Source of the DNA: Fulvia fulva
Lineage: Eukaryota; Ascomycota; Dothideomycetes; Mycosphaerellales; Mycosphaerellaceae
Length of the DNA: 64,000 bases
NCBI RefSeq assembly: GCF_020509005.1
Contig: NC_063012.1
Location: forward strand, 6,510,001 to 6,574,000
Direction of reading: 5' to 3'
Shown here: positions 57,952 to 64,000 of the stretch, piece by piece
Numbering within the stretch: the first letter of the stretch is position 1
Layout of the letters: each line of letters opens with the position of its first letter
Program-made: the position numbers and the translations under genes
The notes under the pieces: model-generated
Told to the model about the DNA's origin: nothing
Seen by the model: only the letters and a program-made list of their open reading frames with translations
Database searches by the model: none

Positions 57952-58040
57952 ACGTACTTTACTACCGAGCGGGCTATACTACCGAGCGGGCTATACTACC
58001 GAGCGGGCTACTTTTACTAAGAACTATACTACTTCTACTT
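57952..58040 (+). repeat. Left terminal inverted repeat with three 17-bp repeats
   Basis: The unit ACTACCGAGCGGGCTAT occurs at 57961-57977, 57978-57994 and 57995-58011 (last one ending AC), followed by a stretch shared with the right end up to about 58040. Confidence 0.88.
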
Positions 58041-58309
58041 TAATTACGACAGTATCTTAATACGACGACATCCTATAGAATTGTTACTAGGAGGACAATT
58101 CCTCTTTAGATTCTTCGCTATCTAGCAAGTCTACTTAATAGATATGTACGTTATGCCCCGACTCGCTATATTACTTATAGCGTCGTAGCCTTAGTACTAG
58201 CCGAATACTATCTAGCGACTCTCTACTTACTTCCTACCTCCTAGTATCCTCTAGAGGTATTAATTACGACGCCTTAACGAAGGTTAGAGACCCTCTAGAC
58301 TAAATATAC

Positions 58310-59740
58310 TTGCGCTTTCGTGCTTTTTGCTATATAAGGGCCTCGTTAGACTTACGTAGCTTACTAATCTCGCTTCGTATAAGAGCTATCTAAGACGCTA
58401 TCTCTCTACTCCCTTTTATAAGCTAATACACCCCTTCCTATAACGAGTTTGGCGATAAACCTGCCCGGGTACGCATTTTGTTCGTTACTAGTGTCGATTA
58501 AGAGTCGAATTCTTTTGTAGTTCGTAGTGTCTTCGACTCCTAAGGGGTAGAGTCCGGAGCTAGAGGGGTTAGCGTACGTAGCTTAATATTAAGCTTGTCT
58601 ATTACTACCTATAGATTAAATAGAACCAAACTAGCGCCTCTGAAGCTCGATAGGATGTTCTCCTATCTAAATATAGCGTTATAGGCTGCCCGGAAGGCGC
58701 GTAGGAACTCTACTTTATCGATATAAGTAATACGCTAGCGTACTAAGCCCGAAAGCTAAGTACCGTATACCTTCTTTAAAGGCAAATAGCAACCTACATC
58801 TAATAGCTAGAGTAAGTATAAGGCGTACGATAGTATATATAGGGCCAAGATCTTGTATTCCTTATATAGATTCTAGAATGCCTTCGAGTTATAGCTCTCG
58901 TAGCTATCGATAATAAGTAGTCTCTATACTCTAGTCGTACTAGCTATAGTATACTTCTAGAAATGCTCTAGCTACCGTATATCGAACTCATTATTAGTCT
59001 AGCCGTTCTCTATTAGCCCGATTGTCTAGTCTAGACCTAAGTTACTGTCTTAGTACTAGGTACTAATATACTGTTTACCTATAAGGATGACGTAGGGTAG
59101 GAGCGCTATTCCGTCTATATAGATAGTCTTAATCACTATTACCTATTCTCTATTGCCCTATTAAACGACCTTCCTCTTTATACTACGCCTTTCTAAACCC
59201 GTAACGACGCTCTAAGACGTAATAATACCTATTATAAACCCTGTCTCGTCGAAGTTATAGGTGTCCTAGTTAAGGATACTATACTTCTCCTTTATATTAC
59301 GTACAAGTAAGAACTACCTCTCGATAACGTCTAGATCTTCTATTAGGACTCGCTAACGATCGTATCTACGTGTTATACAAACCTTTAGCTCATAATGCCG
59401 CCTAATAAACCTATCTGTCTAATTAAGACTAGCGGGCTTAAGACCCTTCTCTTATAGTAATAAATCGGCTATTACTCGTATACTAGCCTTTAATAGCGGG
59501 AAGCCTCTAAGATCTAGCTCGAGTATATACTTAAGTATTGCCCTCTCTTCTAGCTCTATAAGCTTCTTCGAATTAGGCTCGTAGTCACCCCGAGGAGGTC
59601 GTCTATTCAATCGATACCCTAGTATAGTTCGAGACGCGTCGTATACCTTTATAGCAAGTTGATTCGTAATTATCGCGTCGCGTTTCGTGGCCTAGATAGC
59701 TAAGGTCAGTTTGGCCTCGTTTAAAGACAATATACGCTAT
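58310..59740 (-). pseudogene. pogo/Fot1 transposase remnant
   Basis: DDE-family transposase, cut-and-paste. Read leftward from about 59740: an N-terminal helix-turn-helix of the psq type (SLNEAKLTLAIQA near 59690-59735), a second DNA-binding CENP-B-like domain (IRRHYELK near 59375-59400), then the catalytic core with NFDETGFI near 59230-59260, IIDSYESYNS near 58880-58915 (second Asp) and LDVGCYLPLK near 58765-58800 (third Asp). Trp and Gln codons are stops after RIP. All three catalytic Asp codons are still readable. Confidence 0.85.
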
Positions 59741-59759
59741 AATAGTAGTTATAGAGCTA

Positions 59760-59834
59760 TATCTATAGAAGTAGTACAGTTCTTAGCAAAAGTGGCCCGC
59801 TCGGTAGTATAGCCCGCTCGGTAGTAAAGCACGT
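59760..59834 (-). repeat. Right terminal inverted repeat with two 17-bp repeats
   Basis: Units at 59794-59808 and 59811-59825, in inverted orientation to the left end; one unit fewer than on the left. The terminus AAAGCACGT is followed by TA. Confidence 0.88.
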
Positions 59835-59849
59835 TACTTAGATTATATA

Positions 59850-59915
59850 TAGATAGATTTGTTATTCCCCTGTTCTAGGACCCTATTCGGCCTATATAGG
59901 TATATATCTATTATT
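59850..59915 (-). mobile_element. LINE-II 3' end (split by LINE-A; continues at 61868)
   Basis: Starts with (ATAG)n tail and TTTGTTATTCCCCTGTTC, identical in order to 31138-31200 of the LINE-II minus copy. It is interrupted at 59915 by LINE-A with duplication TATATATCTATTATT (59901-59915 and 61853-61867). Confidence 0.85.
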
Positions 59916-61852
59916 TAACGTAAATAGGGGGGAGACAAAAGAGATCTACCCTTATAGTAGTCGAACTAATTATAGAGCAAATCAGATATATCTAGTACTA
60001 TAGTAATAATAAGGTAGCCTCACTACTTTTACTAGATATATTAGGGGCTTTCGACAACGTGTCCTACGTAAGGCTCCTATATATACTTAGGATAAAAAGT
60101 ATCCTAGCCTAGAAAGTATACTTTATATAGTTATTCCTTAAGGACAGAACAACCTAGATCCTCCTAGGGTTCTTTAAAGCCCCGTAGATCCTAATGACGA
60201 ACACGGGCATCCTATAGGGCTCTATACTCTCCCTAATTCTGTTCCTCCTCTTTATAGCCGACCTGACCCTACTCCTAGAATTAGTAAACATCTTAGTATC
60301 GGGTTTCGTAGATAATATAAATATCCTAGCGTAGTCGGGGTCTAGAGAGGAGAACTACGTACTCCTAGAGGAGAGATATAGACAATACAAAAAGTAGGTA
60401 AGAGAGTATAGAACAAAATTCGTACTAGACAAGTACTAACTTATCTATTTTAGTAAGGTAAAGACAAAATATAACTTAGTAGTACTAGTAAATATCTAGG
60501 GGTTCGAGACCTATCCTATAAGGGAACTTAGAGTCCTTAGGATATAGCTAGACCCAAAACTTAGCTAGGGACTATAAGTAAAGAAGGTGTAAGCGAGAGC
60601 GGATACTAATAGATAATTAATCAAGAGACTTACTACGTTAACCTAGGGGGCGACCTTTATAAAGACCTAGACTATATATAAGGCTATTATTAAGCCCGTA
60701 ATACTATATAGAGCAGTAATTTAGGCAGCGGAAAAACATATCCCGAAGAGAATTAAGGACCCCCTTAATAGAGCGTAGGTAGCTTACCTAAAGAGAGTAC
60801 TAGGGGTATATAAGTCAACCCCTTATAGGACAATAGAAATGGAATTAGGTATAGCCCCTATTAGGGAGTATCTCTAGGGCATAAGGTGTTAGTACGTAGA
60901 GAAGACATTAGTATACCTAGCCTAGGGAACTATCTAAGTAGCTACTTAAAGGATAAGAATCTAGTAGGAGAGGAGGAGAAGACCTAACCAGCTATATATA
61001 ATCCTATAGAAGGAAGTAGACCTAAAAACATTATAGGAAATCCTAGTAGCCCTTAATGAGAGAGAAGCTCTAAGGGAGTAAGCTAATATACGGGATAAAG
61101 GGAAAAAGAAGCAAAGCTAAGTAGAAAGGATCGTAGGTCACCTATAGGAAACGTATTAGAACCAAAAACCGGTAAGGCTAGGAGCCCTACTAGTAGCTAG
61201 GACCTTCGGGAGGTATAACTACCTTATCTATAAAGACCTAAAGAGGGCGGAAGCAAGTATAGCTATCTAGATTTGCTCTAAGCGCATTAGGCTAAGAGTA
61301 TACTTATACTAAAGAAGAGTCCTAGAATACGATTCTAAACGTTACCTTTATAGCTACCTATCCTAAAACCCGGAGTATATAGTGCTAAACTGTACCAAGT
61401 AGGTAAAAGGGAGAAGCTAGTAGAGGGTGAAGGCAAGAGATAGGTAATACTAGGCTATTATCTAGAACAGACAAGATATAAGGAGAGTAATAAGATAGAT
61501 CCTTAACGAGGACTACCTAGAGCAATTCTGCCTAGTAGTAGAAACGGAAAGGTATATAGAGAGAAGGGAGAGAGAGAGAAGAGCCGGGGAAACAGAAGGG
61601 AGAAAGGGAATCGAGAGGAGGACATTACTAGGGTTATAGGCAAGGTAGTTATAGGGTAATAACTATAATACTAGCGTACCCTAAAGAAAGGAGAACGAAA
61701 GGACAAGATAGGAAAGAACGAGGAGGGTAAAGAGGAGAAGGTTTTTATCCGTTAATCGGGTTTCCTACCTATATAAATAGACCTAAATAGCGAGAGACCT
61801 ACGTAGGCTATAGGGCACTAAAACAGGCGAATAAATAATCTATCTATCTATC
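59916..61852 (+). mobile_element. LINE-A copy 2, 5'-truncated, heavily RIPed
   Basis: Begins inside the reverse transcriptase (equivalent to about 22676 of copy 1) and continues through the RT catalytic region (FVDNINIL-like near 60304-60330), the C-terminal Cys/His region, 3' UTR and (ATCT)n tail. 15-bp duplication TATATATCTATTATT on both sides. Where copy 1 still has CA, this copy usually has TA, so it has gone through more RIP. No open frame survives. Confidence 0.9.
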
Positions 61853-61867
61853 TATATATCTATTATT

Positions 61868-62064
61868 ATATATAAAGGGAAACCCGAATAGGTAAAAGCT
61901 ATTCCCGCCCCCGACTTCTCCTTATCTAGATTAGCTTTCCCTCTAAATATACGTAGTCTATATTACTACCCCGTTAGCCCCCGCTCCTAGCCGGTCTCGT
62001 CGCGCTACGCCGTATCCTCTCTTCCTATACTACTCCTACTAGGCGATACTATTCTAGCTAGCTC
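61868..62064 (-). mobile_element. LINE-II 3' portion, continued
   Basis: Collinear with 31204-31393 of the minus LINE-II copy (end of 3' UTR and last part of ORF2). The homology stops at 62064 where the G3 LTR starts, so G3 probably inserted in this LINE-II and the rest lies right of the window; the 5-bp site on this side would be AGCTC (62060-62064). Confidence 0.78.
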
Positions 62065-62225
62065 TATAGCGGTTTATAGTTATGTTAATATAAAGTAGCT
62101 AGGTACGTAGAAAAGAGGAGCGCGAGGTACGCCGAGGCTATATATAAGCCGAGGTGTTACGCTAGTACGCGCGGTTACGTAACCTATATACTAGCTATCT
62201 ATTTACTAGGCCTAGGGCCGTGATA
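62065..62225 (-). repeat. 3' LTR of G3 (about 161 bp)
   Basis: In element orientation it starts TATCACGG and ends CGCTATA. The left limit is inferred from the end of LINE-II homology; the right limit from the adjoining polypurine tract. A TATA-like TTATATATA lies near 62130-62142. Confidence 0.7.
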
Positions 62226-62299
62226 CCACCCCTATCTCAAATCGCGCTCAGTCCCTTAAGCTTGTATTATTACCGCTACGAATACGACATTATCTTCTA

Positions 62300-64000
62300 T
62301 ATCGTCCTCTATATCTTCTATCTTATCCGTCTCCTTTGTTAGTCCGGTATCTTACTAACCGTCGGTTATCTTTCTTAAAGTAGCCGCCTATAGGTCTTTA
62401 TAAGCACTAGTTTTAGGCTCGTAGTTATTAACTAGTAGAAGAGCTATAGGTACCTACGTAATTAACTCGCGTAGCCCTCCTATAGTTACTAGGTTAGTCG
62501 TAGCTATTAACGAAGCGTTTACGACGTCTTCGGGTATATCCTTATAAGGAATCTACCCTAGTAGCGGCGTAAAGCCGGCTAGTCTATCCTTCGTAGGATA
62601 ATTATAGTAGAAGTCCGCGATAGAGGCGGCGGTAGTATCTATTAACTCCTTAGCGGGCTCTTAAGTAGGCTTACTATAACCTACCTATTATACTAGGTAT
62701 TTATATCTTCGCTCTTTCCTCCTACTACGAGGTACTAGGCCTAGTAGTAGCGAGCTCTTAACGTCTAGTACCTCGTCTAATATCTATTACGCGCTCTTAT
62801 TACTATTACCGTCCTCTACTTCGATTAGGGTAGGCGGTAGCTAAACTTAACTAGAGACTAGTTCGCAGGCTAGTTAGAGTAGATTAGTATAAAACCCGTT
62901 ATAGAGATTACTAAGGGAGCGTAGTAGGTCTAGACGATACGTATCGTACGGTAGGACTTCTATAATCGCGTATAGCCCTATATAGCGGTAGTCGAGCTTC
63001 TTTAATAGTTGCTTCGTTCGCTAGTTATACGTACTAAGGTAGACTAGATCGCCGACCTCGTATCGTAGTATAATCGTACGGTAATTGTTAGTATAATCTA
63101 CCTAGCTTACTTATACCATTTCTATTAAATCCCGAAGTCTATATCTTAGATCATTTATACGGCGAGCGAATACGTCGGTAGATTATACGTCGAGCCGTTA
63201 CTTATATAGTAGTAATACTTATAGTAGGTTAAGTTTAGTATTAGCGTATCGTAGGTTCTTACCGATGTTTACTATAAACGGGCTTACTCCTATAGTCTTA
63301 GAGACGTAGTCGTTAGCGGTAAACTCTACGAGAGGTAACTAATCTAGCTAATCGTCCTATATATAGCTAATAAATACGCGCAAATATTGTTCTATTATCT
63401 TATTCGTATTTTCGCTTTAACTATCGGTCTCCGGATAGTAACCCGCTAAGATCTTACGTTTAATCTATAGTAGCTTATAGAGCCGCCCCTAAAGGGCGGA
63501 GATCTACTAAGGCCCGCGGTCTAATATAATCGTCTTCGGTAGGCCGTAGCGTAAAAAGATATACTTAATATAGATATAGGCAATATATTCGGCTATTATC
63601 CCGAGGATAGGAATGTAATATTCCTCCTTCCCTAAGCGGTCCGTAACTATAAGTACATTCTCGAAGATCTAGCTATCTACCGTATACCTCGCTAGGGGTA
63701 AATCGACTATAAAGTCTATTACGACATCTTCCTAAGTATTAAATAGAACTAGTAGCGGTATAGGTAGCCCTTATTAAGGTTTATTAATACTACGGCTATT
63801 ACGGTATATCCGATAGGCGCGTACGAAGGACCTAATAAAACGAGTTATTCGAGGCTATATATAGTACCGTAATACTAATCTACTCGTAGTAGTCTTTCCT
63901 AGGTGTTCTACTACTAGCGTATCGTAGAAGGCTTTAATAATACGTATATAGATAGTGTTCTCTTTATCGTCTATAGGCGGGATAAAAAGGCTATATCCGC
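62300..64000 (-). pseudogene. pol remnant of G3 (integrase and chromodomain)
   Basis: Read leftward from the window edge: integrase HHCC region (about 63850-63990), catalytic core with VIDFIVDL near 63695-63720, ILDRG near 63515-63535 and a Glu-containing YLR region near 63370-63450, then LVEFTANDY near 63300-63340 and SPFIVNIG near 63250-63285. A linker leads to a chromodomain near 62570-62720, with YKYLV near 62695-62710, a GYSKPT motif after two mutated codons, and TAASIADFYYN. RIP stops at Trp and Gln codons. Confidence 0.82.

Larger units (their letters stand above)
57952..59834 (-). mobile_element. Fot1/pogo-type DNA transposon, RIPed (1883 bp)
   Basis: Inverted ends: ACGTACTTTACTACCGAG at the left and the complementary ACGTGCTTTACTACCGAG at the right, flanked by TA on both sides (57950-57951 and 59835-59836), the target duplication of Tc1/mariner/pogo elements. 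Length fits Fot1 (about 1.9 kb). The transposase is on the minus strand. Subterminal 17-bp direct repeats occur three times at the left and twice at the right. Confidence 0.93.
62065..64000 (-). mobile_element. G3: 3' part of a third gypsy chromovirus, RIPed
   Basis: Minus-strand element with its 3' LTR at 62065-62225, a purine-rich tract on the minus strand at 62226-62238, and pol from there to the window edge. It continues beyond 64000. LTR sequence and protein remnants differ from G1 and G2, so it is a separate family. Confidence 0.85.

Noticed and set aside
1..64000. Centromere or subtelomere
   Set aside because: Dense RIPed repeats fit such regions, but no telomere repeat, satellite or other specific mark is visible.

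Overview
This window looks like a transposon graveyard from a filamentous ascomycete (Pezizomycotina) genome. Nearly every base belongs to nested retrotransposons, or to one DNA transposon, that have been damaged by repeat-induced point mutation (RIP). The dinucleotides CA and TG are almost gone and replaced by TA, while CG remains common. Former Trp and Gln codons now read TAG or TAA, yet reading frames can be followed across these stops for hundreds of codons. I see no host protein gene, tRNA, rRNA or CRISPR array.

Families (my labels). G1 is a Ty3/gypsy chromovirus with 184-bp LTRs; four copies lie at 1-2772 (-), 8403-15642 (-), 16059-28035 (+) and 51283-57934 (+). G2 is a chromovirus with 519-bp LTRs at 44843-51131 (+). 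G3 is a chromovirus 3' end at 62065-64000 (-). A gypsy fragment G4 lies at 7856-8370 and a solo LTR at 6471-6675. Four related non-LTR (LINE) families carry an ORF1 with zinc knuckles, an ORF2 with APE-type endonuclease plus reverse transcriptase, and a (TATC)n 3' tail: LINE-I, LINE-II, LINE-III and LINE-A. A Fot1/pogo-type DNA transposon lies at 57952-59834.

Layout. From 1 to about 7800 a minus-strand LINE-I is cut by a G1 element, by a truncated LINE-II (4530-6108) and by the solo LTR. From about 8370 to 51282 a single old plus-strand LINE-III is the platform. It is interrupted by G1 (8403-15642), by a second G1 (16059-28035, itself holding a LINE-A at 19609-24616), by a truncated LINE-I (28508-31089), by a near full-length LINE-II (31138-36126), by an unmutated LINE-I (39171-44058) and by G2 (44843-51131). 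Target-site duplications (TSDs) support each of these insertions. LINE-III then ends abruptly against a 5'-truncated G1 (51283-57934). After that come the pogo element, a LINE-II 3' end split by a truncated LINE-A, and the 3' end of G3.

The one unmutated element, LINE-I at 39171-44058, has a complete 1117-residue ORF2. It is a chimera: LINE-I sequence stops inside ORF1 at about 42984, and the next 1074 bp, inside the same 19-bp TSD, are unrelated, non-RIPed sequence of unknown origin with short periodic repeats. Two LTR families (G1 and G2) carry next to the 5' LTR a 9-base match complementary to their own LTR, 34-41 bp downstream of a TATA-like box. This is the arrangement expected of Tf1/sushi-type self-primed reverse transcription.
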